This document shows, in pieces, positions 18,413 through 27,123 of a DNA stretch of 64,000 nucleotides. Below the pieces are notes generated by a model. It saw only the letters and a list, made by a program, of their open reading frames with translations. It was not told the DNA's origin and searched no databases. The DNA is from Zavarzinella sp. GTDB lineage: Bacteria > Planctomycetota > Planctomycetia > Gemmatales > Gemmataceae. Location: positions 1,798,001-1,862,000 of the forward strand of contig JAWKTI010000001.1 of the NCBI GenBank assembly GCA_041399155.1, in the 5' to 3' direction. Each line of letters opens with the position of its first letter. Positions within the stretch are counted from its first letter, which is position 1. Made by a program: the position numbers and the translations under genes.

Positions 18413-18841
18413 TTAGAGGAATGTTTCCTGTGCGCGATCATGCAGAGTGTCCGGTTTTTGCAAAAAAGGTGGGGTATCAGCACGCAAACAGACACCCCCA
18501 CCATCAGGACCACGGTAACGCACCGCACTGAATGCCAGTATCGGAAAGAAAACAAACGGCAGCACACATAATCCTAAGCCAAAATACCAACCGTAGCCAA
18601 ATGCGCGGGCAAGATGAAAGGAATTTAATATCCAATCTGCAATTCTTGTGGGTGGGAATAAAATGCCCAGCCATGCCCACCAGTCCGAACGCCCTGTGAT
18701 TCATAATTCGATCCACTGTTCCAGGTAAGGAATAATGGACATCCAGCCCGATTGCCCAGCCTTGGTAAATACCCGCCAGCGTGCGACGAGAAAGATCAAT
18801 CCCAGCACCGATAAAATTAAAACAAGACCTGCATTGTTCAT
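18413..18841 (-). pseudogene. DUF5684-like small membrane protein interrupted by in-frame TGA
   Basis: From an ATG at 18841 the frame reads an N-terminal membrane helix and the family-like phrase FTKAGQSGWMSIIPYLE, then meets TGA at 18701-18703. The same frame continues without a break to a TAA at 18413-18415 and encodes ITGRSDWWAWLGILFPPTRI, then HLARAFGYGWYFGLGLCVLP and a FFPILAF segment, which is exactly the order expected in DUF5684 proteins (GxPxWW, then FGK-like, then a final helix). So a single substitution seems to split one 142-residue protein. It lies 19 bp upstream of the VWA gene. Alternatives are recoding of UGA or a base-call error. Confidence 0.7.
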
Positions 18842-19007
18842 GAAATCATTCTATTTGAGACAAACATCCTGAACATGTTCCGACGAGAGAGTAGCTTCAG
18901 ATCAACTGGAAACCGCACAAATATCGCATATATGCAAGAATGATTATCAAAGAATTTTGATTGACAGCAACTGGCATTCCAACAATAATACTTTAAGAGG
19001 GTAGAGA
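18842..19007. promoter_or_regulatory. Divergent promoter region of the metal-efflux unit
   Basis: TTGACA (18961-18966) and AATAAT (18984-18989) are 17 bp apart on the + strand, a good match to a housekeeping promoter aimed at the gene at 19008. The predicted start point would fall at about 18996, leaving a very short leader. Upstream lies the perfect palindrome GCATATATGC (18926-18935), a possible operator. No metal-regulator gene is adjacent. Confidence 0.4.
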
Positions 19008-19373
19008 TTGAATTTTCTTGTGCTGCTTTTGGCTTTGCTTTTAGGTGCGGGACCACAGTCGTTCTGTACCTGTGGCCATGCACATGCACTTCCAGAGAAT
19101 GAGTTAGAAACTCCCCCAACAGATCCATTTTCGCACAATGACTACCAAGATGATCAGCATGATAACCATTCACAACTTTGCTGTGATGGTGCCACTGATC
19201 CCTGGTTAACGCACGAAGACTCTTCACAGATCCCACCAGTCGCAGGGCTCATCGTGCAAACAGATGCGGACTTGCGTACCCACTTGAAGGCTATCACTGT
19301 CCATTTATCGATTTCACCGCAGGTTTCTGCAACTAACCCACTATCACAGCAAGTACCACGATTAACAATCTAA
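19008..19373 (+). CDS. Small secreted Cys/His-rich protein of the metal-efflux unit
   Basis: A TTG start at 19008 follows AGAGGG by 5-6 bp. The 121-residue product begins with a signal peptide (MNFLVLLLALLLGAG, read from TTG) and then carries a run of possible metal ligands: CTCGHAHA near residue 20, several His/Asp residues around 43-54 (HNDYQDDQHDNH), then CC. The rest has no known domain. Position directly ahead of an RND adaptor and pump makes periplasmic metal binding the best guess. I do not recognise a named family. Confidence 0.6.
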   Translation: MNFLVLLLALLLGAGPQSFCTCGHAHALPENELETPPTDPFSHNDYQDDQHDNHSQLCCDGATDPWLTHEDSSQIPPVAGLIVQTDADLRTHLKAITVHLSISPQVSATNPLSQQVPRLTI

Positions 19374-19441
19374 CAATCAAACAAATTTTTTATCATTAAA
19401 CTGTTTGAATTTTTGGTTGCACTTGTGTCCTGATTGCTTCG

Positions 19442-20827
19442 ATGCTACGAGTTATGAAAAAACTATCATTTATTCCCACCCGCATATTGTTTGGGTGGCT
19501 TCTGTTTATTGCCCTGGGAATTACTGCTGGGGCTACGTATCGCCTCTGGCAACCCTTGATACTCCCATCTGACACCACGGAGGAAGGTCATGCCGAAGAT
19601 GACCACGATGAACATTCCGATGAGGAAACGATAAAATTAACACCACAGGCACGAGAAAATCTGAAATTGAAGTTTCAGGAATTGTCCCACTTACCGTATT
19701 GGCGAAAAGTTTCCATACCAGGCGTTCTGGTTGATCGACCAGGCGAAACAGATCGCACCGTGGGCACAAAAGTCAGTGCCATCGTGTCCAAAATCTACGC
19801 AAGACCCGGTGATGTCGTGGAGGCGGATCAGCCACTTTTTGAACTGCAGATCGTCAGCGAATTTGCCCAAAGCACACAGGTTGAATTAGTGAAATCGATT
19901 CGTGAGCAAGAATTGGCAAAGGTGCACCTGGAAAAAATCATGGATGGAGTGCGGCTTGGCACCAAAACCCAGCTTGATGCATTTGAACAGCAGAAGCAAC
20001 TTCAGCGATGGGAACTACAAATAGGTCTTTATCGGCGACAATTGGGCTTGTTCGGCTTCACCCAATCTCAGATAGAACAAGTGTTACAAGGGAATCTGTT
20101 AACAACAATTACAATTTCTGCCCCGCCACTGGAAAATGATGAAATGGGAATCACCAGCACTGGGAGATCAAAAGGTGAGTATGAAGTGCAGGAATTAAAA
20201 GTTCAGGTGGGTCAGCATGTGATTGCTGGCGACCCACTTTGCATCCTTTCCAACCACGAACAATTGTTTGTTGAAGCCAGATTTTTTACATCAGAACAAT
20301 TACTGCTAGCAAACGCTGTAGCAATGGGTGGAAAAATTGAGCTGGATACTCATGAGCCCACAATGGGCATAACATGGCCAAATGATCCAGCAATTCGGTT
20401 CCACCATTACTCCAATGAAGTAGAAATCGATAGCCGAACTGTGGGGGCGTATTTCCTGTTAGAAAATGAAGCCCGCAGTGAAGATGTCAGCGGCAAAAAA
20501 CGATTGGCCTGGCGTTTTCGCCCGGGACAACATGTGCATCTGCATGTCCCGGTGGAATTTTTGGGGAAAGAGTTATTTGTGGTTCCTATTGATGCCATAG
20601 TCAGAGAAGGGGCTAATGCCTACGTTTTCCGGGAAAATGGCGCCAAGCTACAGCGAGTAGAAGTACAGCTAAAACTTCAGGATAGCAATAATGCTGTCAT
20701 CGTTGCTGATGGGTCACTGGGAGTTGGCCAATCAATTGCAGTGAATCAGGCACCCGCACTCAATCGCATATTGAAGGCTGGAAATGCAGGTGATGATCAT
20801 GGCCACGACCATGATCACGATCATTAA
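19442..20827 (+). CDS. RND efflux periplasmic adaptor (HlyD/CusB-type) with His-rich tail
   Basis: The 461-residue protein bridges an inner-membrane RND pump and an outer-membrane channel. It has an N-terminal membrane anchor (FGWLLFIALGITAGATY, about residues 18-34), an acidic His stretch (EEGHAEDDHDEHSDEE), a barrel-sandwich segment (VSAIVSKIYARPGDVVEADQ), an alpha-helical hairpin around residues 145-205, and beta-barrel and membrane-proximal domains (LGVGQSIAVNQ). It ends HGHDHDHDH, a probable metal-binding tail. A second ATG at 19454 would trim 4 residues. The RND gene follows 39 bp downstream. Confidence 0.9.
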   Translation: MLRVMKKLSFIPTRILFGWLLFIALGITAGATYRLWQPLILPSDTTEEGHAEDDHDEHSDEETIKLTPQARENLKLKFQELSHLPYWRKVSIPGVLVDRPGETDRTVGTKVSAIVSKIYARPGDVVEADQPLFELQIVSEFAQSTQVELVKSIREQELAKVHLEKIMDGVRLGTKTQLDAFEQQKQLQRWELQIGLYRRQLGLFGFTQSQIEQVLQGNLLTTITISAPPLENDEMGITSTGRSKGEYEVQELKVQVGQHVIAGDPLCILSNHEQLFVEARFFTSEQLLLANAVAMGGKIELDTHEPTMGITWPNDPAIRFHHYSNEVEIDSRTVGAYFLLENEARSEDVSGKKRLAWRFRPGQHVHLHVPVEFLGKELFVVPIDAIVREGANAYVFRENGAKLQRVEVQLKLQDSNNAVIVADGSLGVGQSIAVNQAPALNRILKAGNAGDDHGHDHDHDH

Positions 20828-20866
20828 TTCTGTTGTAAATCCATTACTATCACCTGTAAATCACCT

Positions 20867-23800
20867 ATGCTAAATCAAATTATCCGACTGGCTCTGAACC
20901 ATCGAACAATGGTCGTCATCATCGCAGTAATTGCGATGGTCTGGGGAACCATTCAGGCATTACAAATGCCAATCGATGTATTTCCAAACCTGGATCGTCC
21001 ACGTGTAACCATCATTACAGAAGCCCCTGGCTATGCCACGGAAGAAGTAGAAACATTAATCACCTTTCCATTGGAATCTGCCATTTTAGGTGGAAATGGT
21101 GTCGTTGATGTGCGAAGTCAAAGTGGGCCTGGAGTTTCTGTCATCTTTGTCGAATTCGGGTGGGATGCTCAGGCAATGCAAGCCCGCCAAGTGGTACAGG
21201 AGCGAATTGCAACTGCAATAGCAGATCTGCCTGAAAGGATTCAGCCTCATATTGCACCTGCCAGTTCGTTGATGGGTCAGTTCATGATATTTGGTATTCA
21301 TGAACGAGCTGGCCCAAGTGGTGGGAAACTTTCTACCGTTGAAGGTACCTCATGGGTTGTTGAAGAACAAAAATCTCTAAATGAAACAAATAGTTTTATT
21401 TGCTGGGATACGCACAATAAACTAGAATTGGCCGAATGGACAAAAATCCCTTCAGCTCAAGTGGATTTGCTGCCAACAGCCAGCGGTGATCGACTTACCG
21501 GACGTGTCGTGTTCAATAAGCAATCCATGCAGTTTCATTTCTCTGGCACTGAAAAAGCCGAAATGGAAATTCGCACGTTAGTTGATTGGCAGGTACGCCC
21601 ACGATTGCAGAAAATACCTGGAATGGCACAAGTGATCCCCATGGGGGGTGGTCGAAAGCAGTATCAGGTACTACTCGATCCAGACGCATTACATCAATAC
21701 GAAGTAACGCTGAGTGAGGTCCAACAGGCACTGGAATCGAATAATGCCAATTTTTCAGGCGGGTTACTTCATCTCAATGGCTCTGATCAGCCAGTTCGTA
21801 TCCTGGGAAGGCTTGGAGAAAACGCTCCAGAAGTACTTGAAAACATCAGAAAAATCCCTGTCAAAGTGACGGAAAAACGATCGATTCTGATTGAACAGAT
21901 TGCATTTGTCAAAGAAGGGATCCCTGTCAAGGTTGGAGATGTATCGGTCAATGGAACTCCCGGAATATCGTTAAGTCTGACACGACAAACCCAGGCAGAC
22001 ACACGAGAAATTACTAAAGCAGCATTGAATGAAATCAAACAAATCCAGACAACGCTGCCTCCACATCTGACGGTTGACACAGATATTTATCAAATGCGGG
22101 ATTTTATCGATCGTGGTATCTTTAACGTCTTAGAAGCTTTGATAATTGGTGCATTGTTAGTTACACTTGTTCTATTCCTGTTTCTATTAAATTGGCGCAC
22201 AACGATCATTTCGCTAACAGCAATTCCTATGTCTCTTGTGATTACAACAATCATTTTTTACTTTTCAGGAATACTGTTTGATAGCAATCTCAGCATTAAT
22301 GTAATGACCTTGGGTGGAATTGCAGTAGCACTGGGAGAATTGGTTGATGATGCAATTGTTGATGTCGAAAATATTTATCGGCGATTGAATGAAAATTCAA
22401 TGCTGGATAAGCCCAGATCACGTCTGTTGGTAGTTTTTGAAGCCAGCAAGGAAGTGAGATCAGCAATTGTCTTTGGCACAATGATGGTTATATTGGTATT
22501 TTTGCCATTGCTGGCTCTTAGTGGCATGGAGGGTAGACTTTTTTCTCCCCTGGCTGTCGCTTATGTTACTGCCATCTTATCTTCACTCTTAGTTTCACTA
22601 ACGTTAACTCCAGTAATGGCGTATTGGTTGTTAGTCAGAACTGGAGGCTCTCAAACAACACATCATGCAGACAATCTGGTTGTTCGCAATCTGAAATTCG
22701 TTGCTACCCTGCTCGTACGATTCAGCTTGAAATATGCAGGTTGGCTGTTACTGCTTACCTGGATTCTGGTAGGGTATTTTGGCTTGCGGTTGTTCCAACT
22801 GAAAAGCAATTTTCTTCCTGCCTTTGATGAAGGTACTGTGCAACTCAATATTTCATTAACGCCAGGTGCATCATTGGATGCTTCGAACCAGACTTGCTCT
22901 GCAATTGATGAACATCTTCTCAAACTTCAAGCAAATTCAGAGCATCCAGATTTTCCAATTCGTGGATTCCTAAGACGCACTGGACGTGCAGAACTGGATG
23001 AGCACGTGGAACCTACCAGTGCGACGGAATATCTGTTAATGGTGAATCCCGATAACCCGATGCCTCGCCAGGAGTTACTTGACCTGTTAACAGAGAAAGT
23101 CAAAGAGGTAGCCCCTGAAGTTGGAATTGAAGCAGAACAACCTTTAGCACACTTGATCAGTCACATGCTTTCAGGTACAACTGCGCAAATTGCAATCAAG
23201 ATCTATGGAGATGATCTCGATCTGTTACTGCGAAAAGCAACTGACATTCAACGAGAACTCGCTGAGATTCCTGGAATTAAATCGCTGGCAGTTGAGCCAA
23301 TTCGACGAACAGATGAAGTGCATATTCGCTTGCGACCAGATGCCTTGCAGTTTTATGGGCTTGATAAGGAAACTATTGGGAAATACCTGGAAATTGCTTT
23401 ACGAGGAAAACGCGCCAGCCAGGTGATTGAAGGCCAAAAACGATTTGATCTCATTGTGCGATTTCATGAAGAACATCGCAAAGACATCAGCTCATTTGGT
23501 CGATTACGAATCGACATACCAAACCACCATCGAGAAGTACTTCTGCAAGATATCGCTGATATCACACCCGCTACCGGTGGGGATTCCGGTGCGAATCAAG
23601 TAAAAAGAGATAATACCCTACGTCGCATGGTTGTAAGGTGCAACGCAGATACTACGCAACGCACGCTCCAGGCAGTTGTTGAGGATATCCAGCGTACGGT
23701 GGCTACAAAAATCAACATGCCGGCTGGATACTATGTGGAATACGCGGGGCAATTTGAAAATCAACGAGCCGCATCCAGACAGATACTTCTCCTGGGTATC

Positions 23801-24319
23801 GCTTCGTTGGTAGGGATGTTTCTAGTTCTGTTCATTGCATTTCCATCGATAAGAATTGTATTACAGCTTTTTAATGCGATCCCCACTGCATTCATTGGCG
23901 GGGTACTCGCTCTGCTAATTACAGGTCAGAAACCGAGTCTTGCAGCCTGGGTCGGGTTCATTTCTCTTGGAGGAATAGCCATGCGCAATGGTATTTTGCT
24001 GATCACGCACTACATCCATCTGATGAAACATGAAGGTGAAGGATTTACGCCACAAATGATTGTCCGTGGGAGCATGGAACGGTTGTCTCCTGTGCTGATG
24101 ACATCATTGACGGCAGGGATCGGTTTGTTGCCACTTGTGATTGCTGGCAATCTGCCAGGCCGAGAAATTTTATATCCTGTTGCTACAGTGATAACGGGAG
24201 GGTTGATTACTTCAACCTTTTGTGAATTCCTGCTCCATCCCGGGATATTCTGGAAATTCAGTGGGAAAAGTGTTACTATGCTTACTACCCAAGCCACGGA
24301 TGTTGAAAAGTTGGTCTAA
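20867..24319 (+). CDS. Heavy-metal efflux RND pump (CusA/CzcA family)
   Basis: This 1150-residue inner-membrane antiporter has the RND plan: TM1 (MVVIIAVIAMVWGT), a periplasmic porter domain, TM2-6 around residues 420-590, a second periplasmic domain and TM8-12 near the C-terminus. The TM4 motif GELVDDAIVDVENIY (about residues 488-502) carries the proton-relay acids of the HME group, but differs from the classical DGAVVMVEN, so the metal cannot be assigned. Compared with CusA/CzcA, about 80 residues lie between GQFMIFGI (about 137-144) and MEIRTLVDWQVRPRL (from 233), where about 10-15 are usual. No outer-membrane channel gene follows. Confidence 0.93.
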   Translation: MLNQIIRLALNHRTMVVIIAVIAMVWGTIQALQMPIDVFPNLDRPRVTIITEAPGYATEEVETLITFPLESAILGGNGVVDVRSQSGPGVSVIFVEFGWDAQAMQARQVVQERIATAIADLPERIQPHIAPASSLMGQFMIFGIHERAGPSGGKLSTVEGTSWVVEEQKSLNETNSFICWDTHNKLELAEWTKIPSAQVDLLPTASGDRLTGRVVFNKQSMQFHFSGTEKAEMEIRTLVDWQVRPRLQKIPGMAQVIPMGGGRKQYQVLLDPDALHQYEVTLSEVQQALESNNANFSGGLLHLNGSDQPVRILGRLGENAPEVLENIRKIPVKVTEKRSILIEQIAFVKEGIPVKVGDVSVNGTPGISLSLTRQTQADTREITKAALNEIKQIQTTLPPHLTVDTDIYQMRDFIDRGIFNVLEALIIGALLVTLVLFLFLLNWRTTIISLTAIPMSLVITTIIFYFSGILFDSNLSINVMTLGGIAVALGELVDDAIVDVENIYRRLNENSMLDKPRSRLLVVFEASKEVRSAIVFGTMMVILVFLPLLALSGMEGRLFSPLAVAYVTAILSSLLVSLTLTPVMAYWLLVRTGGSQTTHHADNLVVRNLKFVATLLVRFSLKYAGWLLLLTWILVGYFGLRLFQLKSNFLPAFDEGTVQLNISLTPGASLDASNQTCSAIDEHLLKLQANSEHPDFPIRGFLRRTGRAELDEHVEPTSATEYLLMVNPDNPMPRQELLDLLTEKVKEVAPEVGIEAEQPLAHLISHMLSGTTAQIAIKIYGDDLDLLLRKATDIQRELAEIPGIKSLAVEPIRRTDEVHIRLRPDALQFYGLDKETIGKYLEIALRGKRASQVIEGQKRFDLIVRFHEEHRKDISSFGRLRIDIPNHHREVLLQDIADITPATGGDSGANQVKRDNTLRRMVVRCNADTTQRTLQAVVEDIQRTVATKINMPAGYYVEYAGQFENQRAASRQILLLGIASLVGMFLVLFIAFPSIRIVLQLFNAIPTAFIGGVLALLITGQKPSLAAWVGFISLGGIAMRNGILLITHYIHLMKHEGEGFTPQMIVRGSMERLSPVLMTSLTAGIGLLPLVIAGNLPGREILYPVATVITGGLITSTFCEFLLHPGIFWKFSGKSVTMLTTQATDVEKLV

Positions 24320-24338
24320 ATTGTTACGGAGATGTTTG

Positions 24339-24809
24339 ATGAAGAAGATTGCACTGTTACTTGTTGTTGGATCTCTCTATTTCGCAAGTGGTTGCGACGA
24401 AAAAACCGGAACTAGCTCAGGTTCAAATTCCGCTGCCGGACATGGTCATGCTCATGAACATCCCGCAAGTGGACCACATGGTGGGGTTTACGCGGAATGG
24501 GGCGAAGAAGAATATCACGTTGAGTTTTCTCCGGATCATGCCAAAAAAATGGTGACCGTTTACGTACTTGGCGAAGATGTGAAAACACCCAAACCAATTA
24601 AGGCCAACGAAATTACGGTTACCTTAAAGACCACTCCGCCGCTCACGCTGAAGTTGGCTGCAGCACCGCTGGAAGGCGAGAAAGATGGTAACTCATCTCG
24701 TTTTGAAGCAACTCATGATGAACTTGCCAAAGAACAGGCATTCTCTGGCACCATCAGTGCTACAATAGAAGGTAAAAAATACTCAGGTGACTTCGAAGAG
24801 AAAAAATAG
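24339..24809 (+). CDS. His-rich lipoprotein of the metal-efflux unit
   Basis: The ATG at 24339 follows CGGAGAT and lies 19 bp after the RND stop. The 156-residue product has a lipoprotein signal (MKKIALLLVVGSLYFASGC, lipobox ASGC at residues 16-19), then a His-rich segment (GHGHAHEHPASGPHGG, about residues 35-50), and a beta-rich domain of about 100 residues that resembles small periplasmic proteins often found with CusBA-type systems. Probable role: periplasmic metal binding or delivery to the pump. An ATG 117 bp further upstream overlaps the RND gene and lacks the lipoprotein signal. Confidence 0.75.
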   Translation: MKKIALLLVVGSLYFASGCDEKTGTSSGSNSAAGHGHAHEHPASGPHGGVYAEWGEEEYHVEFSPDHAKKMVTVYVLGEDVKTPKPIKANEITVTLKTTPPLTLKLAAAPLEGEKDGNSSRFEATHDELAKEQAFSGTISATIEGKKYSGDFEEKK

Positions 24810-24816
24810 TTTCATA

Positions 24817-25677
24817 TTAATCCAATGGATGGGCTCGGTAAAATACATCGCACCGTTCATGCATTTCCTCCCAGCCCAATTTCTCATAAATGTGACGGGC
24901 AGAAGAATTTCTGCCATCCACTGATAACTGGCTGACATTCAGTGGTTCATCAACAATTATTCTCATAATCGTCTGACCAATGCCCCGATCACGATATTCT
25001 GGCAGCACCCCAAGATACTCTAACTGTGGGCCAGCAATCGCTAAAACCCCCACTGGTTGTTGGTGAAAAAAAATCAGCCAACGACCAAGAATTCCTTTGC
25101 CTAAGTACAGATCCTGCAATGATTTACGAGAAAGATGCTTGTTCAATTCCGGAAAATCTGAACTGTGTAATTGACATTCCAAAAGCAGATCCAGCCAAAG
25201 ATCGACTTCTGAGCTGGACAACGGTCGGAGCGACACCGGTCCAATATCGTGAAGATGTTCTAACTTATTCCGTTCTGTTCCATTCAAGCACAATTGTACC
25301 ACTGTGCCAATCTGCCAAAAATGATTTTTTTCTAATATTTTGCCCCACTTCGATTGGGAACGTGGAACAACTGCCTGACATGCACGTGGGGGTAGAAATG
25401 AAAATAATGTGTCCATGACCCCATTTCTAAGTGGTAGCTTTATTCCAAACGGAAGATGGACCATCAGGATTTCGCCCATAAGTTGCCAGGCGAGCGTGCC
25501 AAGAATTGAATCAGAATCACCTGATACATAAACGATCTTGCATATATCCGATTGACTATGAACGAGCGATTCTAACTCAGAATTTTCCCATTGATACGCA
25601 CTTGAAATGGCTAATTTTGTGAAAAATGGTGTTGCAATGTTAAGTTGGTGAACGGTATAGGGTTGTTTGAAGGTCAT
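24817..25677 (-). CDS. GNAT-family N-acetyltransferase
   Basis: The 286-residue protein ends in a GNAT domain: LEYLGVLPEYRDRGIGQTI (about residues 227-245) is the acetyl-CoA binding motif A with R-D-R-G-I-G, and LSVDGRNSSARHIYEKLGWEE follows as the typical motif B and C-terminal tail. The N-terminal 140 residues look like a degenerate second GNAT unit, so this may be a tandem type. The acceptor is unknown. It is convergent with the His-rich lipoprotein gene (7 bp apart) and divergent from the glycosyltransferase cluster, across 72 bp. Confidence 0.8.
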   Translation of the reverse strand: MTFKQPYTVHQLNIATPFFTKLAISSAYQWENSELESLVHSQSDICKIVYVSGDSDSILGTLAWQLMGEILMVHLPFGIKLPLRNGVMDTLFSFLPPRACQAVVPRSQSKWGKILEKNHFWQIGTVVQLCLNGTERNKLEHLHDIGPVSLRPLSSSEVDLWLDLLLECQLHSSDFPELNKHLSRKSLQDLYLGKGILGRWLIFFHQQPVGVLAIAGPQLEYLGVLPEYRDRGIGQTIMRIIVDEPLNVSQLSVDGRNSSARHIYEKLGWEEMHERCDVFYRAHPLD

Positions 25678-25749
25678 TTACCAGGCCAGTATTGGTTTTC
25701 GCATCGAGCCAAGTAACTTAATATTAGAACGTAACTTACGGGAGTCTGG

Positions 25750-27123
25750 ATGGAGATAATTCCCAGGGATCAAACGACCGTCTGGTTCGATATTGATCAC
25801 CTCATTCGTCATCAGGGCTACCCACGTGGGATTCCACGGGTGGTGAGTTGCATTTTGAAAGAGTTGCTGGAAAACCACCCACAACAGGTAAAATTGTGTC
25901 AGTTTCGAGTAAAAACAGGTCACTTTCACGAAGTTCCACAAGAGTTTATTTCAGAATTCCTTGCCCGCTCGCAAAAAGCATCTTCCGGCCACAAAAAGAA
26001 AGCCACAACGGAACTCGCTGCTCAATCAAAAAGTCTGCTACAGAAAAAACTGTGGGATTTATCTGTTCATCTTTGGGAATTCGGCTGGCATTTGAAAGGT
26101 TTGTTTCGAGAAGCATGGAAGTTTACCAAGGTATTAATCTGGCTGATATTACAAGCATTCAGGAAAATATCCTGGCAGACTTCAGGCTCTCGGGCCGTTT
26201 TTCAGCGCGGGGATTACCTTGTTTTCACAGGCGGCATGGATGAGTTGATCAAATTCGCAGAAGTGAGAACCCTCAAACAAACTGGCGTACAAATCGCAGC
26301 ACTTGTGCACGATATTATCCCAATTAACGCACCCCATTTATGCAGCAAGGAACAGTCATTCCGATTTGCGGAATGGTTTGATGAGCTAACAAGGCAAACT
26401 GACTTACTGATCACCACTTCAAACCACAATTTGCGGGAATTCGCACACTACTTCGAAAAACAGAAGCTTGCCCCACCGCGAATGGCACAGTTTCGGCTTG
26501 GTGATGATTTCAGCCAGTCTCCGCAAGCTATTTTTCCTGAAGGACTTACGCAGGAAATGCCTGCCGGATTCGTGTTGATGGTTTCTGCGATTGAAGCTAG
26601 AAAAAATCAACAAGTGCTCTACCAGACATGGCAGCAATTGGTGGAACAATATGGTGAAAAAACCCCCCACCTTGTCCTGGTCGGGGGTGTAGGCTATCTT
26701 GGAAAAGAACTTGCCTATCAGATTGAAAATAACCCTGCCACCAAACCGTTTGTTACTCAACTGGTGGGTATATCAGACAGTGAATTAACCTGGCTATACA
26801 AGAATTGTCGATTTACGGTGTTTCCCACACTTTATGAAGGCTGGGGATTACCTGTTGCAGAGAGTCTGGCATTTGGAAAGTACTGTATTGCTTCCAATCA
26901 ATCATCAGTCCCTGAAGTTGGTGGAAAAGTCGTTGACTACCATCACCCACTGGATACTGCGGAACTAATACGGTTAATTGAACTTGCGATGGATAATGAG
27001 TACCTTGCTGGTAAATCTGCAACCATCAAAGAACAACACCAATTGCTTACTTGGAAAGAAAGTGCAGAGCAATTTTGGCGTGCGTTTTCACTGAATCAGG
27101 GAAAAATGAATGCCAAGGTTTAG
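25750..27123 (+). CDS. Glycosyltransferase family 1 (GT-B fold)
   Basis: The 457-residue protein begins with WFDIDHLIRHQGYPRGIPRV, a signature of GT1 enzymes related to mannosyltransferases, and has a GT-B C-terminal half: FVLMVSAIEARKNQ (about residue 275), LVLVGGVG, LTWLYKNCRFTVFPTLYEGWGLPVAES (E-x7-E-type donor motif, about residues 345-375). An amphipathic/basic stretch near residues 95-140 may place it at the membrane. It starts a cluster of three transferases. The donor and acceptor are unknown; the product is probably a cell-surface glycan. Confidence 0.85.
   Translation: MEIIPRDQTTVWFDIDHLIRHQGYPRGIPRVVSCILKELLENHPQQVKLCQFRVKTGHFHEVPQEFISEFLARSQKASSGHKKKATTELAAQSKSLLQKKLWDLSVHLWEFGWHLKGLFREAWKFTKVLIWLILQAFRKISWQTSGSRAVFQRGDYLVFTGGMDELIKFAEVRTLKQTGVQIAALVHDIIPINAPHLCSKEQSFRFAEWFDELTRQTDLLITTSNHNLREFAHYFEKQKLAPPRMAQFRLGDDFSQSPQAIFPEGLTQEMPAGFVLMVSAIEARKNQQVLYQTWQQLVEQYGEKTPHLVLVGGVGYLGKELAYQIENNPATKPFVTQLVGISDSELTWLYKNCRFTVFPTLYEGWGLPVAESLAFGKYCIASNQSSVPEVGGKVVDYHHPLDTAELIRLIELAMDNEYLAGKSATIKEQHQLLTWKESAEQFWRAFSLNQGKMNAKV

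Noticed and set aside
20786..20827. Short GATCATGGCCACGACCATGATC repeat-like DNA at the adaptor 3' end
   Set aside because: It only encodes the His/Asp tail and is not an independent DNA repeat.
22995..23012. GCACGTGGAACC in the RND gene as a parS half-match
   Set aside because: Only one arm fits (GTGGAAC) and the left arm is absent; it is inside a coding region.
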